Assembly: GCF_039522005.1 (NCBI RefSeq)
Contig: NZ_BAAADA010000116.1
Location: 1 to 64,000, forward strand
Direction: 5' to 3'
From: Alkalibacterium indicireducens
GTDB taxonomy: Bacteria; Bacillota; Bacilli; Lactobacillales; Carnobacteriaceae_A
Length of the DNA: 64,000 nt
In this document: piece after piece, positions 23,605 through 32,548 of the stretch
Layout of the letters: every line of letters begins with the position of its first letter
Position numbering within the stretch: the first letter of the stretch is position 1
The notes under the pieces: generated by a model
What the model was told of the DNA's origin: nothing
Databases searched by the model: none
The model's input: only the letters and a program-made list of their open reading frames with translations
Translations under genes and position numbers: made by a program

Positions 23605-24324
23605 TTAAACGACGTAAAATTCACCCATTGTATTATTCAATATCAGCAGGGTATGATTTTTAGACCGGTCACTCTTGACGATTCCGTTTTCAAGCCGGAT
23701 CACTCGAGCAGGCATATGCTCGACAAAGCTGTAATCATGAGTAGACATGACAACTGTTGTACCAGATCTATTTATCTTGTGGAGAAGCTGAAGCATCTTG
23801 AGGCTGGTCCTCGGATCCAGACTGCCTGTCGGTTCATCGGCTATCAGCAGTTTCGGCTTATGTACAATGGCTCTAGCGATAGCGATCCGCTGCTGTTCTC
23901 CACCGGAACAATGTTCAGGCAGGTCGAGCTCCTTGTGCTTAAGACCTACCGTAGTCAAGGCTTCCATCACACGCTCTTCTATCTGATTTTCCTCAACTCC
24001 GGTCACTTCCAGCACATAGGCTACATTTTCATAGACCGTTTTATAGTCCAGAAGGTTGTACTCCTGAAATACAACACCGACCTCTCGTCTGAGGCGATAC
24101 AGTTCATTCGACTTCAATCGGCTGACAATATAAGAGTCAAACACCACATGACCGTTCGTAGGTTTCACCTGACCATACAGATGCTTGAGTAAAGTCGATT
24201 TGCCTGAGCCACTTTTACCGATCAGATAGACGAATTCCCCCTGATCGATATCAATGGAGACATTTTTCAGTGCCTGAGTCTGGGTCTTATTATAATGCTT
24301 GGATACATTCATTAATCGGATCAT
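23605..24324 (-). CDS. ftsE: FtsE-type ABC ATPase without adjacent FtsX
   Basis: A 239-aa ABC ATPase: Walker A GKSGSGKST (about 36-44), Q-loop FQEYNLL, signature CSGGEQQ, Walker B LLIADEP and the H of STHDY. The segment YKTVYENVAYVLEVTG and the overall length match FtsE, the ATPase that with FtsX switches on cell wall hydrolases. No ftsX follows; a terminator does. The gene has AGGAGG and lies 43 bp after flhP, so it is the last gene of the fla operon. I infer a link to opening peptidoglycan for the flagellar rod, or a duplicate FtsE serving a distant FtsX. The last 20 residues exceed the usual FtsE end. Confidence 0.85.
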   Translation of the reverse strand: MIRLMNVSKHYNKTQTQALKNVSIDIDQGEFVYLIGKSGSGKSTLLKHLYGQVKPTNGHVVFDSYIVSRLKSNELYRLRREVGVVFQEYNLLDYKTVYENVAYVLEVTGVEENQIEERVMEALTTVGLKHKELDLPEHCSGGEQQRIAIARAIVHKPKLLIADEPTGSLDPRTSLKMLQLLHKINRSGTTVVMSTHDYSFVEHMPARVIRLENGIVKSDRSKNHTLLILNNTMGEFYVV

Positions 24325-24367
24325 CAGGGTGTCCTCCTCTAACTCGGAAAAGTTTTTCTTAGTTTAA

Positions 24368-25144
24368 TTAAGTGAACTGATTGATCAGTGAGTATATTTC
24401 GTCTGTGCTCTGCATCACTTTTGAATTAAGCGAATAGGCACGCTGAGACATGATCATTTCCATCATGCTCTGAGCCAGGTCTACAGTGGATTCTTCCAGG
24501 TACCCGCTCATGATCGTACCGACGCCTCCCTGATCCGCATTTGAGATCAGCAGGTCAGCGCCTTCTGCCACTCGGTAAGTGTTGGTTCCTGCCGGTTCGA
24601 TATCACTTGAGTTAGCGGGAAGAAATAGTGGAATCGAACCGACTACTGTCGACTGTCCGTTGACTAGGCTGAGTATGTCGCCATTTTTGTCGATGCTGAC
24701 TGTTCCTCCTGCCCACTGGTCAGCCGGTACAGTCAAGTTAACTTCCAGCAAGTCCCCTCTGTCATTGACGAGCTGGTTTGTATCATTTAAATGAAAAGCG
24801 CCATCTCGTGTCAGCAGCCGTTCGTTGTCAGCATTACGGATCCCGAAGAACCCGTTTCCTCCAATAGCTAGATGATAGGTGTCTCCTGTATGAGCCAGCC
24901 CACCCTGGGTGTAACTGTCTTTCGTTCCGGCAATGCGCACTCCAGTATTCAGTGAAAGAGGATCGGCATTTTCAGATAACCTTACATCCTGTTCAGTCAC
25001 CGCATTATGCATGAGCTCACTGAACTGAACATCCTTTTTCTTGAATCCAGTTGTATTGACATTTGAAATATTATGGGCAACATGGTTCATTCTATGCTGC
25101 TGCGACTGCAAGGCACTTTTAGAAATACTATATGGTATATTCAC
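24368..25144 (-). CDS. flhP: Flagellar hook-basal body rod protein FlhP/FlgG-like
   Basis: A 258-aa axial protein: N-terminal rod motif (ALQSQQHRMNHVAHNISNVNTTGFK), central hook-like beta domain (IGGNGFFGI, LLTRDGAFHLN) and C-terminal helix (GYLEESTVDLAQSMMEMIMSQRAYSLNSKVMQ). It belongs to the FlgF/FlgG family and builds the distal or proximal rod; the place after flhO matches B. subtilis flhO-flhP. It could equally be named flgG. It has a strong purine-rich site before ATG 25144 and follows flhO by 26 bp. Confidence 0.85.
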   Translation of the reverse strand: MNIPYSISKSALQSQQHRMNHVAHNISNVNTTGFKKKDVQFSELMHNAVTEQDVRLSENADPLSLNTGVRIAGTKDSYTQGGLAHTGDTYHLAIGGNGFFGIRNADNERLLTRDGAFHLNDTNQLVNDRGDLLEVNLTVPADQWAGGTVSIDKNGDILSLVNGQSTVVGSIPLFLPANSSDIEPAGTNTYRVAEGADLLISNADQGGVGTIMSGYLEESTVDLAQSMMEMIMSQRAYSLNSKVMQSTDEIYSLINQFT

Positions 25145-25170
25145 TAGCTCTCCTACCTCCCTTTATCAGA

Positions 25171-25950
25171 TTATGTCCGTCCGACTTCCTGAGTCGCCCG
25201 TCTTAGTGTTTCATCGGCAGACTGCAGGACTTTCTGGTTGGCTTCAAATTCTCTCGAGATCTGTAGCATATCACTCATCACATCGACCATATTGACATTT
25301 GATGATTCCACGTAGCCCTGTTCGATCGTGAAGCCATTTCCTGCAGGTGCTCCGCCGTCACCTTGGAACAAAGTCCCACCAGCACTTGTCAGGCCGGTTG
25401 GATCATCAAACTGGGTCATGTACAGGAACTGTGGCACGTTACGGTCATTGGTATAGACAAAGCCATTATTGCTTACTGTGAATGCTTCTTCGAAATCAGT
25501 TCCCACCATGATCGGAGACATGCCGCCGTTCTGCTCGATTCCCATGACGAGGTATCCTTCCTGGGTGATCAGCTGTCCGTCGGCATTCACGGAAAAGTTC
25601 CCGTTTTTTGTATAAAGGAGTTCACCTGCATCATTTTGCACGGTGAAAAAGGCGTCGCCGTTGACAGCCAGATCAGTTTTGTGATCCGTCAGCTGCAGAC
25701 CGCCTGATGAAAAGTTTCGTACGGCTTCGTCCAGCTGGTTGCCGAAGACAATTGATCCGACATCTCTGCGTCTATTCGATTCAGGCCCTCTAGTGTAATT
25801 ATGTACATCTGTCTGTTCAGTGGTACTGGTCATCAGCTGCTGGGACTTGTAGCCTGGCGTCATCGTATTCGCTGCATTTGTCGCCAGATTTTTCTGTTTC
25901 TGGGTCAGGACATTGAAGCTCCCTGACACAGTATCTAGACCTCTAATCAT
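25171..25950 (-). CDS. flhO: Flagellar rod protein FlhO/FlgF-like
   Basis: A 259-aa FlgF/FlgG-family axial protein: MIRGLDTVSGSFNVLTQKQKNLATNAANTMTPGYK at the N-terminus (with NTxTPGYK in place of NVNTTGFK), the VNGDAFFTV and YTKNGNFSVN beta segments, and the C-terminal SNVNMVDVMSDMLQISREFEANQKVL helix. It is exported through the flagellar type III apparatus to form the rod. The start is ATG 25950, which has AAAGGA eight nt upstream; ATG 25956 is too near it. It overlaps sigD by 8 bp, suggesting coupled translation. Confidence 0.85.
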   Translation of the reverse strand: MIRGLDTVSGSFNVLTQKQKNLATNAANTMTPGYKSQQLMTSTTEQTDVHNYTRGPESNRRRDVGSIVFGNQLDEAVRNFSSGGLQLTDHKTDLAVNGDAFFTVQNDAGELLYTKNGNFSVNADGQLITQEGYLVMGIEQNGGMSPIMVGTDFEEAFTVSNNGFVYTNDRNVPQFLYMTQFDDPTGLTSAGGTLFQGDGGAPAGNGFTIEQGYVESSNVNMVDVMSDMLQISREFEANQKVLQSADETLRRATQEVGRT

Positions 25951-26659
25951 GTGCATAGTCCTTTCTCATCACTTCTCTTAGTTTAAGGAGAGCTTTTCCG
26001 TGGATCTGGGAAACCCGCGGTGTTGAAATATCATAAATGTAGCCGACTTCTTTCATGCTCAGTTCTTCAAAGTAAATGAGCTGAAGAATCTGCTGTTCTC
26101 TTTCAGAAAGAGTCAGAATGGCTTCTTTCATGAAGGAAAGCTGCTCTTTTTTAATCAGTTTTTCTTCCGCTTGAACTGCCGATTCATCCTTCATGACTTC
26201 CATAATGTTCGTTTCACTGGACGAATCCTCGAATAGAATATCATCAAGGGAGACATCCGACAGCTGGTGAACCGTTTCATAAATCTTCTTCAGGTCAGTA
26301 TCAGTGATACCCATCTGCTGACAAATTTCTTTTTCTGTCGGTGTTCTAAGCAAGGTCTGCTGCAGTGAATTGATGGCATCATAATACTCATTGACTGCCT
26401 TGATTTTATTGCGGGATACCCTGGATGTCTTTCTTATCTCATCGATGATAACACCTTTAATTCGCATGTAGGCATAATTGATAAAAGGGACATTTAAGGC
26501 ATCATCATACTTCTCTATGGCTTTCATCAAGCCAATCACTCCGATATTGACCAGGTCTTCATGTTCGTATTCTTTGTTATTGATTTTCAGTCCGTGAACC
26601 ACTTTATGTACAAGCGGCATATACTGCATGACCGTGTCGTTTCTCAGCTGCTCTTCCAT
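25943..26659 (-). CDS. sigD: RNA polymerase sigma-28 factor for flagellar genes
   Basis: A 238-aa FliA/SigD-type sigma factor directing late flagellar, flagellin and chemotaxis genes. Region 2 (about residues 15-85, YMPLVHKVVHGLKI...FINYAYMRIKGVIIDEIRK), region 3 and region 4 (about 190-235, LSEREQQILQLIYFEELSMKEVGYIYDISTPRVSQIHGKAL) are all present. Its targets are probably the TCCGATAA promoters in this window; FlgM is encoded at 51108. It directly follows flhA; flhF and flhG, which lie between them in Bacillus, are absent. The start is ATG 26659 with GGAGGGAG upstream, not the longer frame from 26713. Confidence 0.92.
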   Translation of the reverse strand: MEEQLRNDTVMQYMPLVHKVVHGLKINNKEYEHEDLVNIGVIGLMKAIEKYDDALNVPFINYAYMRIKGVIIDEIRKTSRVSRNKIKAVNEYYDAINSLQQTLLRTPTEKEICQQMGITDTDLKKIYETVHQLSDVSLDDILFEDSSSETNIMEVMKDESAVQAEEKLIKKEQLSFMKEAILTLSEREQQILQLIYFEELSMKEVGYIYDISTPRVSQIHGKALLKLREVMRKDYAHD

Positions 26660-26673
26660 GTTCTCCCTCCATT

Positions 26674-28752
26674 CTAATTCATGCTTACCATTCCAGTGCT
26701 CTCGATCGCACATTCATTAGGTATCTCATTTAATGACAGGACAGTCAGGTCCGGAAAATTGAACGACAGCAGGTTTCGCATCGCCGGTCTGATTTTAGGT
26801 GAAGTCAGCAGGACAAAAGGAATTCCTTGAGCAGTCAGCATGGCACTCTGCTGATTGATACTGTCAAACAGCTGATTGACTTCCTGAGGCTGCAGCACAG
26901 GTATCGATCCTTGCGTCGACTTCTGAATGCTTGACGCCAGACGTTCCTCGACTTCAGGGTGAACAGTCAGAACATTTAGTGTGTTCTGATCATCCATATG
27001 TTCTTTGACAATCGTCCGTTTAAGTGCCTGTCTGACATATTCCGTGAGTGTTTCATGATCTTTTGTCGTGTTGCCGTAATCGGCAAGCGTCTCCAGTATC
27101 GTAACTAGGTCGGTGATTGGCACACCCTCACGTAGAAGGCGCTGAAGGACTTTCTGAACGTCACCCAGCTGCAGGATATCAGGAATCAGTTCATCGATAA
27201 CAACGCTGTAATGCTCTTTCAGCCCTTCGAGCAGTTCCTTGACTTCCTGGCGGCCTAACAGTTCATCCGCATTCTGCTTCATCACTTCTTTGACATGTGT
27301 AACTAGAACGGTTAACGGGTCAACCACAGTATAATCATGAAGCTCTGCAATTTCCTTGTTTTTCTCTGTTACCCAGAGCGCATCCAATCCAAAAGCAGGT
27401 TCTTTTGCGTCGATCCCGTCGATTTCCTCTTCCATCCCTCCTGGTTCAACGACCAAAAACATATCGGGATAAAGGGTCCCTTGGGCAACTTCATTTCCTT
27501 TTATCTTAATAACATAATCATGCTGCGCCAACTGCAGGTTGTCTCTTATACGGATGGGATTCAGAAGTATTCCCAGTTCATAGGAAAGCTGCTTACGAAT
27601 GGCCGCGATCTGGTCGGTCATGCTGGATTCCTGATCTTCATTTGCCAGCGGAATCAGACCATAGCCAATCTCAACGGCAATACGGTCGACCTGAAACTGA
27701 GAAGCTGATTCCTCGACGGGTTCTGCCTCACGACTCGCTGCTGCCTGAAGGTTTTGAGCTGCAAGATCCTGTTCAGTGGCTTTCTGACTTTCACTGACAA
27801 GATAACCTGCGACGAACAAGCCAGTAGCTAATAGAATGAATGGGAAGAACGGAAAGCCAGGTGCCATGGCGAATACGACCATCAGAGTACCAACGATATA
27901 CATGACCTGAGGTGTATGGAACAACTCCCCACCGATCGTATCTCCGAAGGCTTTTTCATTAGCTGTTCGGGTAACCAGGATACCGGAAGCGACTGATATC
28001 AGAAGCGAAGGGATCTGACTGACTAGACCATCCCCGATAGTCAGCTGACCAAAGTGAACCAGTGCTTCCCCTATCGTATAGTCCCCTTGAAGAGAATGAA
28101 TGGCAATCCCACCAACCAAGTTGATCAGTGTGATAATGATTCCGGCAATGGCATCTCCTTTGACGAATTTACTGGCTCCGTCCATGGCACCGTAAAAGTT
28201 TGCTTCTTTTTCAAGGTTTGAACGTCTAAGTTTAGCCTGTTCTTCAGTAATCAGACCACTGTTCAGGTCCGCATCGATTGCCATCTGTTTACCTGGCATG
28301 GCATCCAGTGTGAAACGCGCCGATACTTCAGCGACTCGGCTGGCTCCGTTTGTAACGACTATCATCTGAACAACCACGATAATGATGAACAGGACGGCCC
28401 CTACAATGTAGTTATTCCCTGCAACGAAGCTTCCGAATGTATCAATGACTTGTCCGGCGTCTCCCTGACTCAGAATCAGACGGGTCGAACTGATATTCAG
28501 ACCCAATCGAACCATTGTCGTGATCAGGAGCAAGGTCGGGAAACTCAGAAAGTCAAGTACAGAGTGCGTAAACAGAGTTAGTACGAGAATCGTTATGCCT
28601 AATGATATGTTCACGACTAAAAGGAAATCTAGTATAAATGTGGGCATTGGGATGATAATGATACCGATAATAGAGACGACGACAAAAGCAATGATTATAT
28701 TTAAAGTGTTGGCTAGTGCCGCTTTACGTTTAGCTGCCATCGGGTTGTTCAT
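26674..28752 (-). CDS. flhA: Flagellar biosynthesis protein FlhA
   Basis: The large export-gate component of the flagellar type III secretion system. The 692 aa comprise an N-terminal half with eight transmembrane segments, including the conserved FHIPEP-region relative (LDAMPGKQMAIDADLNSGLI, about residues 145-165), and a C-terminal cytoplasmic half that forms the nonameric ring and receives chaperone-cargo complexes. The KQMAIDADL motif is characteristic. ATG 28752 has AAAGGATG upstream. It is 16 bp after flhB. Confidence 0.97.
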   Translation of the reverse strand: MNNPMAAKRKAALANTLNIIIAFVVVSIIGIIIIPMPTFILDFLLVVNISLGITILVLTLFTHSVLDFLSFPTLLLITTMVRLGLNISSTRLILSQGDAGQVIDTFGSFVAGNNYIVGAVLFIIIVVVQMIVVTNGASRVAEVSARFTLDAMPGKQMAIDADLNSGLITEEQAKLRRSNLEKEANFYGAMDGASKFVKGDAIAGIIITLINLVGGIAIHSLQGDYTIGEALVHFGQLTIGDGLVSQIPSLLISVASGILVTRTANEKAFGDTIGGELFHTPQVMYIVGTLMVVFAMAPGFPFFPFILLATGLFVAGYLVSESQKATEQDLAAQNLQAAASREAEPVEESASQFQVDRIAVEIGYGLIPLANEDQESSMTDQIAAIRKQLSYELGILLNPIRIRDNLQLAQHDYVIKIKGNEVAQGTLYPDMFLVVEPGGMEEEIDGIDAKEPAFGLDALWVTEKNKEIAELHDYTVVDPLTVLVTHVKEVMKQNADELLGRQEVKELLEGLKEHYSVVIDELIPDILQLGDVQKVLQRLLREGVPITDLVTILETLADYGNTTKDHETLTEYVRQALKRTIVKEHMDDQNTLNVLTVHPEVEERLASSIQKSTQGSIPVLQPQEVNQLFDSINQQSAMLTAQGIPFVLLTSPKIRPAMRNLLSFNFPDLTVLSLNEIPNECAIESTGMVSMN

Positions 28753-28768
28753 AAGTACTCATCCTTTT

Positions 28769-29839
28769 TTATATCTTGTGTTTTCTGCTAGCTTCTGCCT
28801 GGAAGATCAGTGCAAGAATTTCTGCGATTGCTTCATACATGTCAGTAGGTATTGGATCCATTGGTTCAACTTGTTTATATAGAGCTCTTGCGAGCGGTTT
28901 GTTCTCAATAATCGGTACGTTTTCCTGCCTGGCAAGTTCTCTCATCTTGAGTGCCATTTGGTCCTGACCCTTGACTAAGACGACTGGTACCTGATCTTTT
29001 GTCTGGTCATAACGCACTGCAATAGCAAAGTGAGTCGGGTTGGTGATTAGAACAGTTGATTCAGCGACGTCTTTTATATTTCCAGCTAGCATATCTCTGT
29101 AGCGCGCTTTACGCTGAGATTTAACCTGAGGGTCCCCTTCCATTTCCTTGTACTCATCTTTGATTTCCTGCATGGACATCATCAAGTTCTTCTTATGGTC
29201 GTACCTCTGATAGACATAATCCAGTATGCCGAGTATGGCCATGAAAACGGCCAGCTGAAAAGCCAGCTGACTGACCAGCTCGATCATTAGAGGAAAGATG
29301 GCAAAGGAACCTACTCTACCGGCATTCAAGATGACAACAGCTGACTGATAAAGTGTATAGACTGTAAACCCTACGACAATAAACAGTTTCATCAAGTTCT
29401 TCACCAGTCCGAACAGTGCCTTTTTACCAAAGATATTCTTGAAGCCACTGATTGGATTGATTTTGCTAAAACTAGGTTTTAAGGGTTCTTTCGTAAAGAG
29501 AAAACCTACTTGAACCATATTTCCAACAACTCCAGTGAAAAAGGCGATGCCTAGAAATGGTGCAGCTAGAACGATGAACCAGATGATGGCATTCATTCCC
29601 ATTGCAGGCAGTTCATGAACCACCCGTGCCGGATCATTCCCGAAACGAAGGGATTGCTGCAGATAGACATAGGCTCGTTGAAGGACATACATGGCCAGAG
29701 CAGTAAAGCCTAAAGCAAAAAGTCCGAATGATATAGCCGAAGACAAATCCTGACTTTTCGGCACCTGTCCCTTCTTCCTCGCTTCACGGAGTTTCTTTAG
29801 GGTGGGTTTTTCTGTTTTTCCGTCTTTATCTGCCGCCAT
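28769..29839 (-). CDS. flhB: Flagellar biosynthesis protein FlhB
   Basis: Export-gate protein that switches substrate type from rod/hook to filament. The 356 aa have the family layout: basic N-terminus (KTEKPTLKKLREARKKGQVPKS), four transmembrane helices, and a cytoplasmic domain with the self-cleaving NPTH motif (TNPTHFAIAVRYD, about residue 266). Cleavage between N and P is expected. It ends with KPLARALYKQVEPMDPIPTDMYEAIAEI as in the family. AAGGAGG precedes ATG 29839, and it follows fliR by 15 bp. Confidence 0.97.
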   Translation of the reverse strand: MAADKDGKTEKPTLKKLREARKKGQVPKSQDLSSAISFGLFALGFTALAMYVLQRAYVYLQQSLRFGNDPARVVHELPAMGMNAIIWFIVLAAPFLGIAFFTGVVGNMVQVGFLFTKEPLKPSFSKINPISGFKNIFGKKALFGLVKNLMKLFIVVGFTVYTLYQSAVVILNAGRVGSFAIFPLMIELVSQLAFQLAVFMAILGILDYVYQRYDHKKNLMMSMQEIKDEYKEMEGDPQVKSQRKARYRDMLAGNIKDVAESTVLITNPTHFAIAVRYDQTKDQVPVVLVKGQDQMALKMRELARQENVPIIENKPLARALYKQVEPMDPIPTDMYEAIAEILALIFQAEASRKHKI

Positions 29840-29854
29840 CAGTCATCGCCTCCT

Positions 29855-30616
29855 TTACTGAAGAGAATACAGCCATTCGTTCATATATCTGATCATATCC
29901 GGGAACAGGTCCCCTATGTTTCTCATGAGTAGTGGTAAAAAGAAGAACATGAATATCAGACTCACCAGTGTTTTCATCGGCATCCCCAGTATCAGTACGT
30001 TGATCTGAGGAACTGTTCTGGATATCAGAGCAAGGGTTAACTCAGAAAGCAAAGCGACGATTATAAGTGGGATAGCAAGTGAAATGGCTGCGGCAAACAG
30101 ATGGCCGAACAGTCGTACGATGCCTTCTAGACCAATATGTGTAAGCATCACTTGATCCGTACTGATTGGTGCCCAGGTAAACGATTCAACCAGTGTTGTA
30201 ATGACCTGATGATGTATGTTCGCTATGAAAAAAATCATGATCGAAATCCAATAATAGATCCGTCCATAATAGGATGCGTTGACTCCTAGAGATGGATCAT
30301 ATATTGCGCCCATAGAGAATCCGACCTGAAAGTCTACGAGGGTGCCGGCAATCTCTACTGCCGTAAAAAACAGCAGCGTAATATAACCAAGTGCCATACC
30401 GATAAGCAGTTCTCTAATTCCCAGCAGCAAAAAATCTCCCATGGCCAGTTCAGCTGTAATCGCTGGAACAGCACCTATCACAGGTAGCGCTAATCCGGTC
30501 GACAGTGCCACTTTACTGACAGTCGGAAAGGACGAGTGTGAAAATCCTGGGCTGATCGAGATGAATACGGTCAATCTGATCATGATCAATAGAAATTGCT
30601 GTACTTCTCCTGTCAT
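29855..30616 (-). CDS. fliR: Flagellar biosynthesis protein FliR
   Basis: A 253-aa membrane component of the FliPQR export-gate core. About six hydrophobic segments are seen, along with typical stretches VDFQVGFSMGAIYDPSLGVNAS and SRTVPQINVLILGMPMKTLVSL. It lies between fliQ (4-bp gap) and flhB, the conserved order. ATG 30616 has a weak GGAG-like site within the fliQ end, so translation may be coupled to fliQ. Confidence 0.95.
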   Translation of the reverse strand: MTGEVQQFLLIMIRLTVFISISPGFSHSSFPTVSKVALSTGLALPVIGAVPAITAELAMGDFLLLGIRELLIGMALGYITLLFFTAVEIAGTLVDFQVGFSMGAIYDPSLGVNASYYGRIYYWISIMIFFIANIHHQVITTLVESFTWAPISTDQVMLTHIGLEGIVRLFGHLFAAAISLAIPLIIVALLSELTLALISRTVPQINVLILGMPMKTLVSLIFMFFFLPLLMRNIGDLFPDMIRYMNEWLYSLQ

Positions 30617-30620
30617 GCCA

Positions 30621-30884
30621 TCACAATCCTGCGATGATCGAGAAGAGTCGATCCGTGAAAGCCACTAGTGTATTCAGCATGAAATTCCCGAGAAGGACCA
30701 GTGTCAATAAGATTGCAAAAAGCTTGGGCACAAAACTCAACGTCTGTTCCTGTATCTGAGTCGTTGCCTGTATAATACTGATGACCAGTCCGATTACCAG
30801 TGCAGTGATGAGTACCGGTCCACCTACTCTGATGAGGACCAGGAATGCATCCTGCAGGACATCTAAAACATTTTGTGTTGACAT
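30621..30884 (-). CDS. fliQ: Flagellar biosynthesis protein FliQ
   Basis: An 87-aa protein with two transmembrane helices, part of the FliPQR gate. The conserved LVISIIQATTQIQEQTLSFVPKL segment links the helices. ATG 30884 has AAAGGAT upstream. Size and position, after fliP and before fliR, agree with the family. Confidence 0.95.
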   Translation of the reverse strand: MSTQNVLDVLQDAFLVLIRVGGPVLITALVIGLVISIIQATTQIQEQTLSFVPKLFAILLTLVLLGNFMLNTLVAFTDRLFSIIAGL

Positions 30885-30960
30885 ATGTATATCCTTTCCA
30901 TTTTACATCTCAGCTTGGTACAACCGATCACATTTGCAATGAGTTTACGAGAACTTTAAT

Positions 30961-31626
30961 TTAATAAAAACTTCCAATAAGTGACTCGACCACCAGATAC
31001 CACCCATCAACCATAACGAACAGCAGAAGCTTGAATGGCAGTGAAATCATCACTGGTGAAAGCATGAACATCCCCATGGACATCAAAATACTTGCTACAA
31101 CGATATCGATGACGAGAAACGGAATGAAAATTAGAAAGCCAATGGTAAAGGCTGTCCGTAGTTCACTGATTGCAAAAGCCGGAATGACCGTGAATAACGA
31201 TAAATCTTCCGGATCTTCAGGGAAATCGTCACCGCTCAGCTGAACGAAGAGTTCCAGATCAGTTGTCCGTGTCTGGTCGAGCATGAACGTCTTGATCGGT
31301 TCCTCTGCAATATCCAGCGATTCTTCTCTGGTAATTTCTCCCGCCAGCATTGGCTGCAAGGCCTGCTCGTTTACTTCCTGATACACTGGACGCATGACGA
31401 ATACTGACAGAAAGAGAGCCAGACCGATCAGCACCTGGTTTGGTGGACTCTGCTGTGTTCCTAAAGCATTTCTTGTAAATGACAGCACAATTATTGTTCG
31501 TGTAAAGCTTGTAGTCAGTACCAGAAAGGAAGGAATCAGTGCAATCAGAAAAAGCAGAAGATATAAGTTGACGACTTCAGACGTGTCGTTAGTCAGCGCC
31601 AAAGCGTCTACCAGATTTTCTGTCAT
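30961..31626 (-). CDS. fliP: Flagellar biosynthesis protein FliP
   Basis: Core export-gate component of 221 aa. Signature segments are present: TSFTRTIIVLSFTRNALGTQQSPPNQVLIGLALFL and the C-terminal LVIDIVVASILMSMGMFMLSPVMISLPFKLLLFVMVDGW. The start is ATG 31626, overlapping the fliO stop as ATGA; an upstream in-frame extension to 31674 is not supported. The N-terminal 20 residues are polar and there is no clear cleaved signal peptide, unlike many FliP proteins. A 76-bp gap to fliQ follows. Confidence 0.95.
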   Translation of the reverse strand: MTENLVDALALTNDTSEVVNLYLLLFLIALIPSFLVLTTSFTRTIIVLSFTRNALGTQQSPPNQVLIGLALFLSVFVMRPVYQEVNEQALQPMLAGEITREESLDIAEEPIKTFMLDQTRTTDLELFVQLSGDDFPEDPEDLSLFTVIPAFAISELRTAFTIGFLIFIPFLVIDIVVASILMSMGMFMLSPVMISLPFKLLLFVMVDGWYLVVESLIGSFY

Positions 31627-32039
31627 GTCTTGTGTGTTCCTTTCTTCTGAAACTCTGTGTACTGTTTCTTCCACTTCTTGATATATGTAGTGAGCGTGGC
31701 CGCCCTCTTACTTGATAATGAAGCGACTTGACTCGTCAGCTGTCCTGCTTCTTGACTGTGCTGCTTCTTAGCCAGACGCTGCTGGATCGCTTCCTTTTCT
31801 TCATTAGTAAATGTCTTGATGACCTCATTAGAGGTTTCGGAAATACTCATCAGCATGTATTCCGACTCGACTTGAACAATGCAGAGAGAAGAAGATTTGG
31901 AAACCTGCACCCGCTCGATTATTTTTATGACTTGGCTCGATGGCTGCTGGATGCCGTTTAGTTTCTTCAGCAAGAAATTAGCTAAAAACACAATCACAAC
32001 CAAAGCTGTAATCATCTGGAAAATATCCATTATATCCAT
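31623..32039 (-). CDS. fliO: Flagellar protein FliO
   Basis: A 138-aa bitopic membrane protein: one N-terminal helix (about 8-25) and a cytoplasmic tail with the FliO pattern KIIERVQVSKSSSLCIVQVESEYMLMSIS (about 39-70), which resembles the FliN-related beta fold. FliO assists assembly of the FliP ring. The stop codon overlaps the fliP start. ATG 32039 has AGGAGATGAGGAA upstream. Confidence 0.88.
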   Translation of the reverse strand: MDIMDIFQMITALVVIVFLANFLLKKLNGIQQPSSQVIKIIERVQVSKSSSLCIVQVESEYMLMSISETSNEVIKTFTNEEKEAIQQRLAKKQHSQEAGQLTSQVASLSSKRAATLTTYIKKWKKQYTEFQKKGTHKT

Positions 32040-32059
32040 TTCCTCATCTCCTCTCTCTC

Positions 32060-32548
32060 TTATTTTTGAATCAGGATATTCGTCACATAGACGTCTTCTA
32101 TCAGTTCATTACCCAAAGACTGATTGATTCTGTCCTTAATCTGATCCTTGACGATGAACTCCCCGTCTTTTTCTTCCATAATAGTTGATACTGACTGGCT
32201 GGATACAACGTGAATCACTGCATCTCTTACTTTTGCGATATCGGTAGCGATTATTTCTGATGCGTCATCATCCATACTCGTGACAGTGATCTCCATTCTG
32301 ACGATCGGCTGACTTCGAGCTGTTTCCCCTTTAACATTTACTATAAATTCATCAAGTGGGATGGCAATCTCGGTCGCCTGTGCTTCATTTAACGACCTGA
32401 AGCGGCTCATCAGTGATTCCTCTCCTGGTTCACCAAAGACTGTGATTCCTATTCCCATACCAGCTACAAGGACAATCACCCCAGCTACGATCCCTATCAC
32501 TAAGTTTCTTACTTTTTTCTTTTTCGACTGTTCACTATTCTGTGCCAC
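32060..32548 (-). CDS. fliL: Flagellar basal body-associated protein FliL
   Basis: A 162-aa single-pass membrane protein with a lysine-rich cytoplasmic start (EQSKKKKVRNL), one helix (about 15-37) and a periplasm-side domain (IPLDEFIVNVKG...VYVTNILIQ) of the stomatin-like FliL fold, which rings the stators. The best start is GTG 32548, preceded by AGAGGAAG at good distance; it overlaps the motB end by 14 bp. An ATG at 32578 would add ten residues but has no site. Confidence 0.9.
   Translation of the reverse strand: MAQNSEQSKKKKVRNLVIGIVAGVIVLVAGMGIGITVFGEPGEESLMSRFRSLNEAQATEIAIPLDEFIVNVKGETARSQPIVRMEITVTSMDDDASEIIATDIAKVRDAVIHVVSSQSVSTIMEEKDGEFIVKDQIKDRINQSLGNELIEDVYVTNILIQK

Noticed and set aside
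23539..24192. 217-aa plus-strand open frame
   Set aside because: Lies opposite ftsE and begins inside the operon terminator; composition is not protein-like.
31627..31674. N-terminal extension of FliP
   Set aside because: In frame but overlaps fliO, has no ribosome site, and adds residues not seen in the family; the ATGA overlap start is better.
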